From Bacillota bacterium (GTDB taxonomy: Bacteria > Bacillota > Clostridia > Lachnospirales > Lachnospiraceae): 38,320 bases of DNA. Under the pieces are notes generated by a model. It made no database searches. It had not been told where the DNA came from and saw nothing but the letters and a program-made list of their open reading frames with translations. The stretch is taken from positions 1 to 38,320 of the forward strand of contig JAEYQV010000101.1 of NCBI GenBank assembly GCA_023409835.1. The letters run 5' to 3'. This document shows positions 8,723 to 17,314 of the stretch, one piece after another (position 1 is the first letter of the stretch; each line of letters begins with the position of its first letter). A program made the translations under genes and the position numbers.

Positions 8723-8930
8723 GCCTACACTCCTTTGTTTTATATTCTAAGGTAACCAAGATCGTACCCGAATGATATACTTTCACTGCTTGCATTTATT
8801 TATTACTATTTATGAATATAACACCAATCAACTGGCGATTACAATTCATAATTACTTATGTTTTTTATCGGATATACTAATATATCAGGAAAACAACCAG
8901 TTCCTGATATATTCCCTTCCAATTATTCGG

Positions 8931-8959
8931 TTGCATTCCCAAATGAATTATAATATAAT
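8931..8959 (+). promoter_or_regulatory. Probable promoter of the Lit-like gene
   Basis: A perfect TATAAT (8954-8959) lies 17 bp after TTGCAT (8931-8936). A second, overlapping TATAAT occurs at 8949-8954. The -35 is weak. The rest of the 273-bp divergent gap with purH is AT-rich and shows no gene. Confidence 0.5.
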
Positions 8960-8995
8960 TCGATTGGTACTAACTTAACGGCAAAGGAGTTCGAT

Positions 8996-9676
8996 ATGAA
9001 GCTGATAAAAAAGTTTAAATTCTCGGATGTATTGATTGGATTTTTATTCACCTTACTGTTTATTTCTGTGGGTGTAATCATTACAATAAATTTTAGGCCG
9101 CTGTATTATCTTGACGTAGATTTGCTGAATATCGAGCAGACCTCCGGTTATGAAAGGGCAGAAATACTAAAGAATTATAATGCACTAATTAATTACTCGT
9201 CCCCCTTCTTTAAAGGAGCTTTGAATTTCCCTACCCTCGAGGCTTCCCAGGCAGGACTACAGCACTTTAAGGAAGTGAAGGACATCTTTACCGCCTTCTA
9301 TATTCTGGCTGCGGTAACCCTGCTTGCAGCAGTGATCATCATAATATATAAAGCAAAGAAGCGGGATTACAGCTATATGCCCGTATCCTCACTAACAGCA
9401 ATCCTGTTGCCATCCGTTCTGGGTCTGTTGATATTGGTGAACTTTGATAAGGCCTTTGTCCTCTTCCATAAGCTTTTCTTTCATAACGACTTATGGCTAT
9501 TTGATCCGGTGACCGATCCGGTCATTACGATCCTGCCGGACACCTTTTTTCTTCATAGTGCCCTGTTGATTGTCCTTTTCGTTATTTTATGCAGTATATG
9601 CCTGTATGTAATATATCATTTCCTGAAAAAGCATTCCGGAATTAAATATCGTAAGCTTGGCGGTATCAAGGTCTGA
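8996..9676 (+). CDS. Four-helix membrane protein of the TIGR01906/DUF1461 family (Lit-like)
   Basis: The protein has four predicted membrane helices (about residues 13-33, 98-118, 130-149, 184-208). Between helices 1 and 2 is a loop with NYNALINYSSPF and H90; between helices 3 and 4 is the signature FHKLFFHNDLWLFDPVTD (H158, H163) followed by LPDTFF. This matches the integral membrane family that includes Lit, the lipoprotein intramolecular transacylase of some Firmicutes, which moves an acyl chain onto the N-terminal cysteine to give lyso-form lipoproteins. Conserved histidines are important in Lit. The family call is firm; the Lit activity is inference, because other family members are uncharacterised. 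AAAGGAG precedes the ATG. Confidence 0.75.
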   Translation: MKLIKKFKFSDVLIGFLFTLLFISVGVIITINFRPLYYLDVDLLNIEQTSGYERAEILKNYNALINYSSPFFKGALNFPTLEASQAGLQHFKEVKDIFTAFYILAAVTLLAAVIIIIYKAKKRDYSYMPVSSLTAILLPSVLGLLILVNFDKAFVLFHKLFFHNDLWLFDPVTDPVITILPDTFFLHSALLIVLFVILCSICLYVIYHFLKKHSGIKYRKLGGIKV

Positions 9677-9757
9677 GACCCTCGATACGATAGGTTATAG
9701 CGAGTGAAAAAGTGAAAATATTATTTAGCCGTCATAGGCGGCGGATTGGAGATAAAA

Positions 9758-11185
9758 ATGAGAAAAACAAAAATAATTTGTACACTGGGTCCTTCAACAG
9801 ATAACGATGAGGTTCTTAAAGAGTTAATCCGTTCGGGAATGGATGTAGCCCGTTTTAACTTCTCCCATGCGGATCATGAAGAGCATCTGACCAGACTTAA
9901 AAAGATAGAAAAATTCCGCGAGGAGCTGAACGTACCGGTGGCCACCCTGCTTGATACAAAGGGACCGGAAATCCGAATCGGTACTTTCAAGGATAATAAG
10001 AAGATCCATTTGAAGGAGGGTCAGATCTTTACTCTTACCACCAGAGCTATTGAAGGTGATGAGAAGCAGGTATCCATAACCTATCCGAATCTGATTTATG
10101 ATATTGATCCCGGTACTACTATCCTGATAGATGATGGTCTGGTTGAAATGATCGTTCAGGAAATGACGCCTACCGATATAATTTGCAAGGTAAAGAATCC
10201 GGGAATTATCTCGAATAAGAAAGGTGTCAATGTGCCGGGTGTCCATCTTTCCATGCCATTCATCAGTGATAAGGATCGGGAGGACATCCTCTTTGCCATC
10301 GAGCATAATTATGACTTTATTGCCGCTTCCTTCGTAAGGACTGCCGAGGATATTAAGGACATCCGCAAAATGCTGAGTAAGCACAACTCCCAGACGAAGG
10401 TTATTGCGAAGATAGAGAATCTTCAAGGTGTGAATAATATTGATGAAATAATTGATATTGCAGACGGTATCATGATCGCCCGCGGAGATATGGGCGTCGA
10501 GATGCCCTACGAGGAGCTGCCTGCCATACAGAAGCGCATAATCAAGAAGGTTTATAATGCAGGTAAGCAGGTAATCACCGCTACCCAGATGTTAGATTCC
10601 ATGATAAAGAATCCCAGACCGACCAGAGCAGAGACCACCGATGTTGCCAATGCGATTTATGATGGCACCAGCACTATCATGCTGTCCGGTGAAACCGCTG
10701 CCGGTGCTTATCCGGTGGAAGCCTTGAGAGCTATGGTCCGGATCACCCTGCAGACGGAGGCTGATATTGATTATAAGAAACGCTTTAAGCAAATGGACCA
10801 TACTGGCGATCCCGACATCACAGATGCAATCTCCCGTGCTACCGTTACTACGGCTCATGATCTGAATGCCAAAATGATCATCACTGTAACCACTTCCGGT
10901 AAGACGGCCAGAATGATATCCCGTTACCGTCCGGAATGTCAGATCCTGGGCTGCACCACAGATCCTACCGTATGCAGACAGCTGAATATGGCCTGGGGCA
11001 TTACACCACTCCTGATTGCTGTAGAGCATGATACCTTCGAGCTGTTTGACCATGCGATTGAGGCAGTCGAGAAAGCCGGTTACTTAGAGGACGGCGAGCT
11101 TGCCGTATTAACCGCCGGTGTTCCTCTGGGAACGACGGGTACCACCAACATCATTAAGGTTCAGATTGCCGGAAGCGCGATGTAA
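9758..11185 (+). CDS. pyk: Pyruvate kinase
   Basis: Catalyses phosphoenolpyruvate + ADP to pyruvate + ATP at the end of glycolysis. The N-terminal MRKTKIICTLGPS, ARFNFSHADH (R32, N34, S36, H37), DTKGPEIRIG, the active-site block IAKIENLQGV...GIMIARGDMGVE and the ATQMLDSMIKNPRPTRAE motif are all present. At 475 residues it lacks the extra C-terminal PEP-utiliser-like domain found in Bacillus pyruvate kinase. The ATG at 9758 sits six bases after TTGGAG; an in-frame TTG at 9746 would be inside that ribosome binding site. It follows the Lit-like gene by 81 bp, with no clear promoter or terminator between. Confidence 0.97.
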   Translation: MRKTKIICTLGPSTDNDEVLKELIRSGMDVARFNFSHADHEEHLTRLKKIEKFREELNVPVATLLDTKGPEIRIGTFKDNKKIHLKEGQIFTLTTRAIEGDEKQVSITYPNLIYDIDPGTTILIDDGLVEMIVQEMTPTDIICKVKNPGIISNKKGVNVPGVHLSMPFISDKDREDILFAIEHNYDFIAASFVRTAEDIKDIRKMLSKHNSQTKVIAKIENLQGVNNIDEIIDIADGIMIARGDMGVEMPYEELPAIQKRIIKKVYNAGKQVITATQMLDSMIKNPRPTRAETTDVANAIYDGTSTIMLSGETAAGAYPVEALRAMVRITLQTEADIDYKKRFKQMDHTGDPDITDAISRATVTTAHDLNAKMIITVTTSGKTARMISRYRPECQILGCTTDPTVCRQLNMAWGITPLLIAVEHDTFELFDHAIEAVEKAGYLEDGELAVLTAGVPLGTTGTTNIIKVQIAGSAM

Positions 11186-11278
11186 TGCTACGGCAAATAC
11201 CTCTTGAAATAATTGCCAGGACGTTTGTTTTATGATACGATGAACTAGAATAATATTTTAAGGAGGGGTAGGTTACAG

Positions 11279-11758
11279 ATGAAAAAGAAGGATTATATTA
11301 AATGGGATGAATATTTTATGGGAATTGCCCTGCTTTCCACAGAACGCAGTAAGGATCCCAGTACCAGTGTAGGAGCCTGCATCGTCAGTGAGGACAATAA
11401 GATTCTATCTGTCGGATATAACGGAATGCCCATTGGCTGTTCGGATGATGAATACCCCTGGGAAAGAGACGGCAGCAGCCTTGATACCAAGTATTTCTAC
11501 GTATGCCATGCTGAATTAAATGCAATCTTAAATTATACCGGTACACATATGAAGGGAGCCAAGCTGTATACTACCCTGTTCCCTTGTAACGAATGCACGA
11601 AGGCCATTATCCAGAAGGGTATCTCTGAGGTGATCTATATGTGCGATAAGTATGCGGACACCGAAGCCGTGATCGCTGCGAAGCGAATGATGACGTCCGC
11701 CGGAGTGAAGTTCCGCCTCTACCAGCCGATCGGTAAGGCTATCACCTTATCCCTATAA
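11279..11758 (+). CDS. Deoxycytidylate (dCMP) deaminase, ComEB-type
   Basis: Converts dCMP to dUMP, feeding thymidylate synthase. The zinc-dependent cytidine deaminase core is clear: CHAELNAI (zinc ligand H77, catalytic E79) and PCNEC (zinc ligands C103 and C106). DPSTSVGACIV and SVGYNGMP are typical of the dCMP deaminase branch. The 159-residue length is normal. AGGAGGGG precedes the ATG at 11279. It lies 93 bp after pyk and ends before a bidirectional terminator. thyA and folA, the next steps of dTMP synthesis, are about 5 kb away on the other strand. Confidence 0.9.
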   Translation: MKKKDYIKWDEYFMGIALLSTERSKDPSTSVGACIVSEDNKILSVGYNGMPIGCSDDEYPWERDGSSLDTKYFYVCHAELNAILNYTGTHMKGAKLYTTLFPCNECTKAIIQKGISEVIYMCDKYADTEAVIAAKRMMTSAGVKFRLYQPIGKAITLSL

Positions 11759-11860
11759 AGCTGCTCTGGGGATTCGTATTCAAATCAGCTTCATAAATAA
11801 ATGATACAACAGAGTGATTATCATAAACATGTGGAAATGAGTAATCATATCACTTGCCAA

Positions 11861-11892
11861 AACCGGATTGCCTGCCTGTAGCAGACAACCGC
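11861..11892 (-). repeat. 32-bp dispersed intergenic element, copy A
   Basis: Reading on the minus strand this 32-bp block matches copy C (32969-33000) at 27 positions and shares its frame with copy B (28876-28907). The conserved 3' half reads AGGCAGGCAATCCGGTT. The block can fold as CGGTTG...CAAtCCG around CTGC...GCAG. It begins 8 nt beyond the terminator hairpin, read on the minus strand. Confidence 0.65.
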
Positions 11893-11900
11893 CAATAAAA

Positions 11901-11944
11901 GGGTGCCATAAGCTTCTTACTATCAGTAGAAGCTTACGGCACCC
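11901..11944. terminator. Bidirectional Rho-independent terminator
   Basis: GGGTGCC-TAAGCTTCT pairs with AGAAGCTTA-GGCACCC around a 10-nt loop. TTTT follows on the plus strand and AAAA precedes, giving a T-run on the minus strand too. It lies between two convergent genes (dCMP deaminase and the amidase). The rest of this roughly 300-bp gap holds only copy A of the 32-bp element. Confidence 0.9.
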
Positions 11945-12057
11945 TTTTCGATTTTATAGAAGCTGCGTATCCGGCCTGGAAGTATAAAAGCCTCCGCCTT
12001 CATATGAATTATTCCGAGCTCATAGAATACCTTTTAATTCGTGCAATCAGGAATTCA

Positions 12058-12756
12058 TCATCTGACCATGGGAGCCTCGACTTCCTCCATAATATTCTCC
12101 TTCAGCTTCAGCCAGGCATCCTCATGTTCTACATAATAGAGTGGGCATGCTTTTCCGGTAACATCATAATGACGGATGATATCCTCTTCCTCCAGGTTAA
12201 ACTTGCGACAAAGGGCCGCACTGAGTCCCACCAGGGATTGATAGGTCTCTTCATTAAACTCCCCTGTCTCATCCGGATGGCAGCATTCAATTGAGATGGT
12301 GTCATCATTTCGGTTATTGGAAGCATAAGCAATCTCGGTCAATGGTATACACTGGATGATTTCACCTTCCAGACCGATAATATAGTGGCTGCTGGCCTTC
12401 GTAGTGTGTTTCGTTGCCAACCCCTCAAAATAGCTTCGGTTACCTTTCGCCGAAGTACCCGGATTAGCGGTATAGTGAATAACGATCCCCTGTACCTTTG
12501 TGAGCTTTGTCTGAGGTCTGGAATATTCATTCGGTGTCAGAAACTGCTTCTTTATCCGGATCCCGTTTAAATAGGTCTCTTCAATCGTTTCCATATCATT
12601 CTTCGGGGTATCCGAAGAACGAAAGACCAGCTTTCCGATTATTAAGGCAGCTATGATAAGGATCGAGAGCATCAGAAGGAATGCGATCAACATCATCAAT
12701 TTTTTCCTGCGCCTCCGTTTTCTAATCCACTCTTCCTTTGATAATATCCTACTCAT
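12058..12756 (-). CDS. Membrane-anchored N-acetylmuramoyl-L-alanine amidase (Amidase_2)
   Basis: After a very basic start (RKRRRRKK) one membrane helix spans about residues 20-43, so the catalytic domain is held outside the membrane. The domain has the amidase_2/PGRP zinc ligands: H94 in IVIHYTANPG, H196 in IIRHYDVTGKACP and C204, with K202 and E157 in likely catalytic positions. Such enzymes cut the bond between muramic acid and the stem peptide in peptidoglycan. No SH3 or LysM binding domain is present. GGGGG lies seven bases before the ATG, and the gene has its own strong promoter. It converges with the dCMP deaminase gene. Confidence 0.88.
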   Translation of the reverse strand: MSRILSKEEWIRKRRRRKKLMMLIAFLLMLSILIIAALIIGKLVFRSSDTPKNDMETIEETYLNGIRIKKQFLTPNEYSRPQTKLTKVQGIVIHYTANPGTSAKGNRSYFEGLATKHTTKASSHYIIGLEGEIIQCIPLTEIAYASNNRNDDTISIECCHPDETGEFNEETYQSLVGLSAALCRKFNLEEEDIIRHYDVTGKACPLYYVEHEDAWLKLKENIMEEVEAPMVR

Positions 12757-12846
12757 GGTTATCCCCCGTTTTCCAGTATTATAGTTCAGTTAGAAGCACC
12801 TATTTTGTACCTGTCTGATTGTTTTCGACATTTATTATTTGAGTAT

Positions 12847-12875
12847 ATTTTAGTAATCTATTAATTTTCTGTCAA
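12847..12875 (-). promoter_or_regulatory. Promoter of the amidase gene
   Basis: Minus-strand TTGACA (12875-12870) and TAAAAT (12852-12847) are separated by 17 bp. Confidence 0.75.
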
Positions 12876-12920
12876 CCTTTTTTGTCATAAACAGTAATTT
12901 AATCAAATATCTTCTTATAT

Positions 12921-12960
12921 ACAAAAACACAGGCAAGGAAGTCCTATGATTTCCTTGCCT
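12921..12960 (-). terminator. Terminator of guaB
   Basis: AGGCAAGGAA and TTCCTTGCCT (12931-12940 with 12951-12960) form a perfect 10-bp stem. Reading on the minus strand it is followed by TGTGTTTTTGT, 52 bp after the guaB stop. Confidence 0.8.
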
Positions 12961-13012
12961 GATATAGTTATAACCGATTCTATCTATCATTATTAATACA
13001 AATCAACGCCTA

Positions 13013-14470
13013 TTATTCCTCTACGCTGTAGTTCGGAGCTTCCTTTGTAATATGAATATCGTGAGGATGACTTTCCTTTAAGGAGGCTGCGGTAATCTTG
13101 ATAAATCTGCCGGTTTCCTGCAGAGTCTCGATATCCTTTGCTCCACAATATCCCATGCCGGACTTTAATCCGCCGATCAGCTGGAAAACGGTATCTTCTA
13201 CGGTACCCTTGTAAGCAACCCGTCCTTCTACACCTTCCGGAACCAGTTTCTTGGCATCCGTCTGGAAGTAGCGATCCTTGCTGCCCTGTTCCATCGCTGA
13301 GATGGATCCCATGCCGCGGTATACCTTATATTTTCTTCCCTGATACAGCTCGAAGGTTCCGGGACTCTCATCACAGCCTGCGAAGATGCTGCCCATCATA
13401 CATACATTAGCTCCTGCTGCCAGGGACTTTGTAATGTCTCCGGAATACTTAATACCGCCGTCTGCGATGATCGGAATTCCATATGCCTTTGCCACCTCAT
13501 ACGCATTCATAATTGCCGTAACCTGAGGAACACCGATACCGGCTACCACTCTGGTGGTACAGATGGAACCGGGTCCGATTCCGACCTTAACTGCATCCAC
13601 ACCTGCTTTAATCAGATCCAGCGTAGCTTCACCGGTTGCCACATTACCAGCAATGATCTGTGCCTCCGGATAAGCATCCCTGACCTGTTTCACCACACGA
13701 AGTACGTTAGCGGAATGGCCATGGGCGGTATCAATAACGATAGCATCCACCTTTGCCTTAATCAATGCCTCCACACGCTCCATAATATTATTTGTAATAC
13801 CTACTGCGGCTGCACATAGCAAACGTCCTTGCCCGTCCTTGGCTGACAGAGGATATTTAATCTGTTTCTCAATATCTTTTATAGTAATGAGTCCCTTCAG
13901 ATTACCTTCATCATCAACGATCGGAAGCTTCTCCTTCCTTGCTGAGCCGAGGATCTTCTTAGCCTCCTCCAGAGTAATACCTTCCTTAGCGGTAACCAGA
14001 CCCTCAGAGGTCATGGACTCCTTTATTTTCTTAGAAAAATCTGTTTCAAATTTTAAATCGCGGTTTGTTATAATACCAACTAATTTCTTGCCGTTTACTG
14101 TGATCGGCACACCGGATATCCTGTATTTTGCCATTAATTCATTGGCATCCTGTAATGTATGCTCAGGGGACAGATAAAAAGGATCTGTGATAACTCCATA
14201 CTCGGAACGCTTTACTTTATCAACTTCCTCCGCCTGCTCCGCTATTGACATATTCTTGTGGATAACACCGATTCCACCCTGTCTGGCAATCGCAATTGCC
14301 ATTCGGTTCTCGGTAACCGTATCCATACCTGCACTCATCAAAGGGATGTTCAGTTTGATTTTCTTGGTCAGATTTGTTGACAGCTCAACTTGATTTGGCA
14401 AAACCTCTGAATAAGCCGGTACCAGTAACACGTCATCAAATGTGATTCCTTCACCAATGATATGACCCAT
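13013..14470 (-). CDS. guaB: Inosine-5'-monophosphate dehydrogenase
   Basis: Oxidises IMP to XMP with NAD, the committed step of GMP synthesis. The catalytic loop GIGPGSICTTRVVAG holds C304, and DGGIKYSGDITKSLAAGA is the phosphate-binding segment. Two CBS domains (about residues 96-204) are inserted in the barrel. The start MGHIIGEGITFDDVLL at 14470 gives 485 residues, the usual size, and has GCGAGG ten bases upstream; the longer frame from 14518 has no such support. The gene has a near-consensus promoter, a 75-nt leader with one short CCGGG/CCCGG hairpin (no purine riboswitch recognised) and a clear terminator, so it is likely monocistronic. Confidence 0.97.
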   Translation of the reverse strand: MGHIIGEGITFDDVLLVPAYSEVLPNQVELSTNLTKKIKLNIPLMSAGMDTVTENRMAIAIARQGGIGVIHKNMSIAEQAEEVDKVKRSEYGVITDPFYLSPEHTLQDANELMAKYRISGVPITVNGKKLVGIITNRDLKFETDFSKKIKESMTSEGLVTAKEGITLEEAKKILGSARKEKLPIVDDEGNLKGLITIKDIEKQIKYPLSAKDGQGRLLCAAAVGITNNIMERVEALIKAKVDAIVIDTAHGHSANVLRVVKQVRDAYPEAQIIAGNVATGEATLDLIKAGVDAVKVGIGPGSICTTRVVAGIGVPQVTAIMNAYEVAKAYGIPIIADGGIKYSGDITKSLAAGANVCMMGSIFAGCDESPGTFELYQGRKYKVYRGMGSISAMEQGSKDRYFQTDAKKLVPEGVEGRVAYKGTVEDTVFQLIGGLKSGMGYCGAKDIETLQETGRFIKITAASLKESHPHDIHITKEAPNYSVEE

Positions 14471-14551
14471 TTGATTGATTCCTCGCTTTCTTCCATGATA
14501 ATTTGTTAACATGTGCATCCGGGAAAGACACCCCGGCTAAATATTTTTACA

Positions 14552-14580
14552 AGTATAACGAATATTCTCTACCTTGTCAA
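14552..14580 (-). promoter_or_regulatory. Strong promoter of guaB
   Basis: Minus-strand TTGACA (14580-14575) and TATACT (14557-14552) are separated by 17 bp. Upstream of it, 14581-14785 shows no gene, only an inverted repeat TCTCCTTC/GAAGGAGA (14714-14721 with 14741-14748). Confidence 0.85.
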
Positions 14581-14785
14581 CCTCCTAAAGAATCTTTCTT
14601 AAGAATCTCCACATAACCGGCAAGGAATTACTTCTACGCCAATCTGGCGATTATCCGAAACAAATCAAAATAGCAGCAGCTCTATATTCATACATAATCT
14701 GTTATTCACTTTGTCTCCTTCGCTTGACATAGTTGACGGAGAAGGAGAAAAATGTTTACTTGGACTTATAGATAGAGGAATAGAA

Positions 14786-14815
14786 AAGGGGGTTAGTTTG
14801 TAAACTAACCCCGCT
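14786..14815 (-). terminator. Terminator of the small membrane protein gene
   Basis: GGGGTTAGTTT pairs with AAACTAACCCC around a 2-nt centre (about 14789-14812). On the minus strand it is followed by CTTTTC, just after the stop of the gene at 14836. Confidence 0.85.
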
Positions 14816-14835
14816 CCTTTGATTCCAAGCTTTGC

Positions 14836-15333
14836 TTAATAAGCAGCCAGTTTTCTTGGACTCTTCTGCTTTATCATGGATAACATCTTATCATTTGGCT
14901 CAAACAATATCTTAAGCTTCTTGCTCTCTACATTTGCAATAATTACATATGGCTTACTATCCTTATCTCCTGATGAGAAATTCTTCACTTCCGGCTTGGC
15001 ATAGTTATAGGAATCAAGTGCATGGGAGTTAATCGGTGCTATAATCTCAACCTGTTCCAAATCAATCCTAAGAAGAGTTTTACGCCTTGATTTTCCTGTA
15101 ATTCGATCGAAATCCAACTGCCCGTCTACAAAGACATATTCATATTCCATATTTAGCATGGGATAAACAAAAAACATGCCTGCAATCAGAACAACTCCTA
15201 CGATACCCAGTACCTGTCCTAAAAATAAACATAAAAAACCTACTATAACACCTAGAATGATAAGCAGCCTAAGCCCCAGGGTTAATCCTGTATCCTTCTT
15301 TTTCACGCCTGCTTCTGCATAAAGTTGATTCAT
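14836..15333 (-). CDS. Small membrane protein of unknown function, 165 aa
   Basis: Two predicted membrane helices (about residues 18-38 and 42-60) follow a short N-terminus MNQLYAEAGVKKKDTG. The remaining 105 residues are soluble: EYEYVFVDGQLDFDRITGKSR then a beta-rich stretch, a pattern like small bacterial PH-type domains, although I cannot confirm that fold. The ATG at 15333 is five bases after GGAGG; the frame can be opened to 15363 but without a ribosome binding site. It lies 94 bp downstream of ilvE with its own terminator. I do not recognise a named family with confidence, and branched-chain amino acid metabolism is not implied by position alone. Confidence 0.75.
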   Translation of the reverse strand: MNQLYAEAGVKKKDTGLTLGLRLLIILGVIVGFLCLFLGQVLGIVGVVLIAGMFFVYPMLNMEYEYVFVDGQLDFDRITGKSRRKTLLRIDLEQVEIIAPINSHALDSYNYAKPEVKNFSSGDKDSKPYVIIANVESKKLKILFEPNDKMLSMIKQKSPRKLAAY

Positions 15334-15427
15334 ATCGACCTCCATCTGCCCGGTTAGGGGCATTCTTTATCGGTATAGCTTTAAACAATTTTATTATTAA
15401 CATTATAGAAAAATATGTTTGAAGTAA

Positions 15428-16495
15428 TTACACTTCCAGTGTCCAATGGAAGCGATCCGTTAGCTTACCAAGCTGGATACCGGTCAGAGTATCATAGAGC
15501 TTCTGGCTTACCGGTCCGATGCCGCCATCTTGAATCTGCATCATATGTTCCTCCCAGCGAAGATGACCTACCGGGGAGATAACAGCGGCTGTACCTGTTC
15601 CGAATACCTCCTCAAGAGTCCCGTTCTGATAAGCTTCCGCTATCTCATCTATGGAGATTTTGCGTTCTTCCACCGGGATATCCCATGCCTTACAGAGCTG
15701 TATAACAGAATCCCTGGTGACTCCGGGAAGGATGCTTCCGTTTAACTGAGGAGTAATTACGGTGCCATTGATCTTGAAGAAGATATTCATAGCCCCTACC
15801 TCCTCAATAAATTTCCTATGCACGCCATCCAGCCATAATACCTGGGAATAACCCTCTTCATGTGCCTTTACCTGGGATCTCATGGAGGCTACATAGTTGC
15901 CACCGGTCTTAGCCTCGCCGATACCGCCCTTCACAGCCCGTACATATTCGTCCTCAATCCAGATCTTAACCGGATCCAGACCTTCCGGATAATAGGGCCC
16001 AACCGGAGAAAGAATAATCATAAACAGATAGGTATCCGAGGGTCTGACTCCCAGAAATGGATCTGTTGCAATGATAAAGGGTCTGATATAGAGGGAGGTT
16101 CCCGGCTTGGTCGGAATCCATGCTTCATCAATCTTCACAACAGCCTTTACTGCCTGGACAAAATCCTCAATCGGAATCTCAGGAATGCATAGCCTTCGGT
16201 TCGTATTATTGGTACGTTCCGCATTTTTATCCGGACGGAATAACAGGATTCTGCCATCCTCTGATTTGTATGCCTTCAGGCCCTCGAACATCTCCTGACC
16301 GTAATGGAATACCATTGCCGAAGGGTCAAGACAGACCGGCTGATAGGGCACCACCCTGGCATCATGCCATCCTTCGCCCTCAGTATAGTTCATAATAAAC
16401 ATATGGTCTGTGAAAATTGTCCCAAATTTCAAGGGATTATCTGCACCAGGCAATTCCTTCGGGGTCTTGGTTTTCTCAATTTTAATACTAAGCAT
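15428..16495 (-). CDS. ilvE: Branched-chain amino acid aminotransferase
   Basis: A PLP enzyme that interconverts leucine, isoleucine and valine with their keto acids. It belongs to fold type IV, long BCAT2-like form: FHYGQEMFEGLKAY, RPDKNAERTNNTNRRL, GGIGEAKTGGNYVAS (PLP lysine at about residue 196) and GTGTAAVISPVG. The 355-residue length fits. The start at 16495 lies nine bases after GGAAGG; the ATG nine bases further upstream abuts that site and is less likely. A promoter is visible at 16621-16649. No T-box leader was found in the gap, and no other ilv or leu genes are nearby. Confidence 0.95.
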   Translation of the reverse strand: MLSIKIEKTKTPKELPGADNPLKFGTIFTDHMFIMNYTEGEGWHDARVVPYQPVCLDPSAMVFHYGQEMFEGLKAYKSEDGRILLFRPDKNAERTNNTNRRLCIPEIPIEDFVQAVKAVVKIDEAWIPTKPGTSLYIRPFIIATDPFLGVRPSDTYLFMIILSPVGPYYPEGLDPVKIWIEDEYVRAVKGGIGEAKTGGNYVASMRSQVKAHEEGYSQVLWLDGVHRKFIEEVGAMNIFFKINGTVITPQLNGSILPGVTRDSVIQLCKAWDIPVEERKISIDEIAEAYQNGTLEEVFGTGTAAVISPVGHLRWEEHMMQIQDGGIGPVSQKLYDTLTGIQLGKLTDRFHWTLEV

Positions 16496-16620
16496 ACACT
16501 TCATCCTTCCTATTCTCGTTTACCGGCACCTGATTCATAAATGATATGTCTAGCGTTTCCTTACGATTGATATCGCCGGAGCTTACCCGATCATTATAGC
16601 TGCCGTTTTATATATCCTAT

Positions 16621-16649
16621 ATAGTATTCTTACTTTTCATATTTTTCAA
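16621..16649 (-). promoter_or_regulatory. Probable promoter of ilvE
   Basis: Minus-strand TTGAAA (16649-16644) and TACTAT (16626-16621) are separated by 17 bp in the 167-bp gap after folA. The -10 matches only four of six bases. Confidence 0.5.
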
Positions 16650-16662
16650 GTATTATTTAGCT

Positions 16663-17166
16663 TTAATTTCCTTTTCTACTTGTTCTCTCATACTTGCAGA
16701 ATATATAAGTAAGATCATAATAGGTCTGCTCGTCAGATTCCTCCGTCTGTACCCAGTCCTCCATCTGATCAAGATTCGGAAAATGAGTATCCGCCTGGTA
16801 TGCATAGTCGATCTTTGTCACATGGGCCACATCGCAAAGAGGAAGCATCTGCTGATAAATACTGGCACCTCCGATAACGTACACATCTTCTGATCGATAA
16901 GCCTTCACCGCTTCCATCGCTTCTTCAATACTGCTAACAGTCACGGTATCCTTCACCTTATAATTTGGATCCGAGGTTATTACCACATTCAGACGTTCCT
17001 TTAAGGGTTGTCCACCGGGGAAGCTCTCCAGGGTCTTTCTCCCCATGATGACAGCCTTATGGATGGTCTCGTCCCGGAAGAACCGCTGATCTGCAGGTAT
17101 TCGTACCAGTAGCTTATTCCGGTATCCGATTGCCCAGTTATTATCTACAGCAACGATTACATTCAT
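16663..17166 (-). CDS. folA: Dihydrofolate reductase
   Basis: Reduces dihydrofolate to tetrahydrofolate with NADPH, regenerating the cofactor consumed by thymidylate synthase just upstream. The N-terminus MNVIVAVDNNWAIG, the active-site IPADQRFF with D26, GRKTLESFP and VIGGASIYQQMLP are standard DHFR motifs. The 167-residue length is normal. The ATG at 17166 is eight bases after AAAGGTGG; a GTG at 17178 lies within that site and is rejected. It follows thyA by 148 bp, and the two probably form one unit. Confidence 0.95.
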   Translation of the reverse strand: MNVIVAVDNNWAIGYRNKLLVRIPADQRFFRDETIHKAVIMGRKTLESFPGGQPLKERLNVVITSDPNYKVKDTVTVSSIEEAMEAVKAYRSEDVYVIGGASIYQQMLPLCDVAHVTKIDYAYQADTHFPNLDQMEDWVQTEESDEQTYYDLTYIFCKYERTSRKGN

Positions 17167-17314
17167 CGGCCATTCCACCTTTCTCTATTATTTCATACAA
17201 CAGTCCGCACCTTATAGCCGATACCAACTATTCTCATCAGCCTTTGAATCCTATAAAGCATATCATATAGGCCGTGGGCAGGCTTTACAAAAGCCATGCT
17301 TTCCGGCACTGAAA

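Noticed and set aside
8772..8978. 68-codon plus-strand ORF in the purH/Lit-like gap
   Set aside because: Overlaps the promoter of the next gene, has no ribosome binding site and a composition typical of AT-rich non-coding DNA.
14471..14545. Purine riboswitch in the guaB leader
   Set aside because: The leader is only about 75 nt and contains a single short CCGGG hairpin; the conserved purine-aptamer core was not found.
16496..16662. T-box leader for ilvE
   Set aside because: No T-box sequence or antiterminator pattern was seen and the gap is too short.
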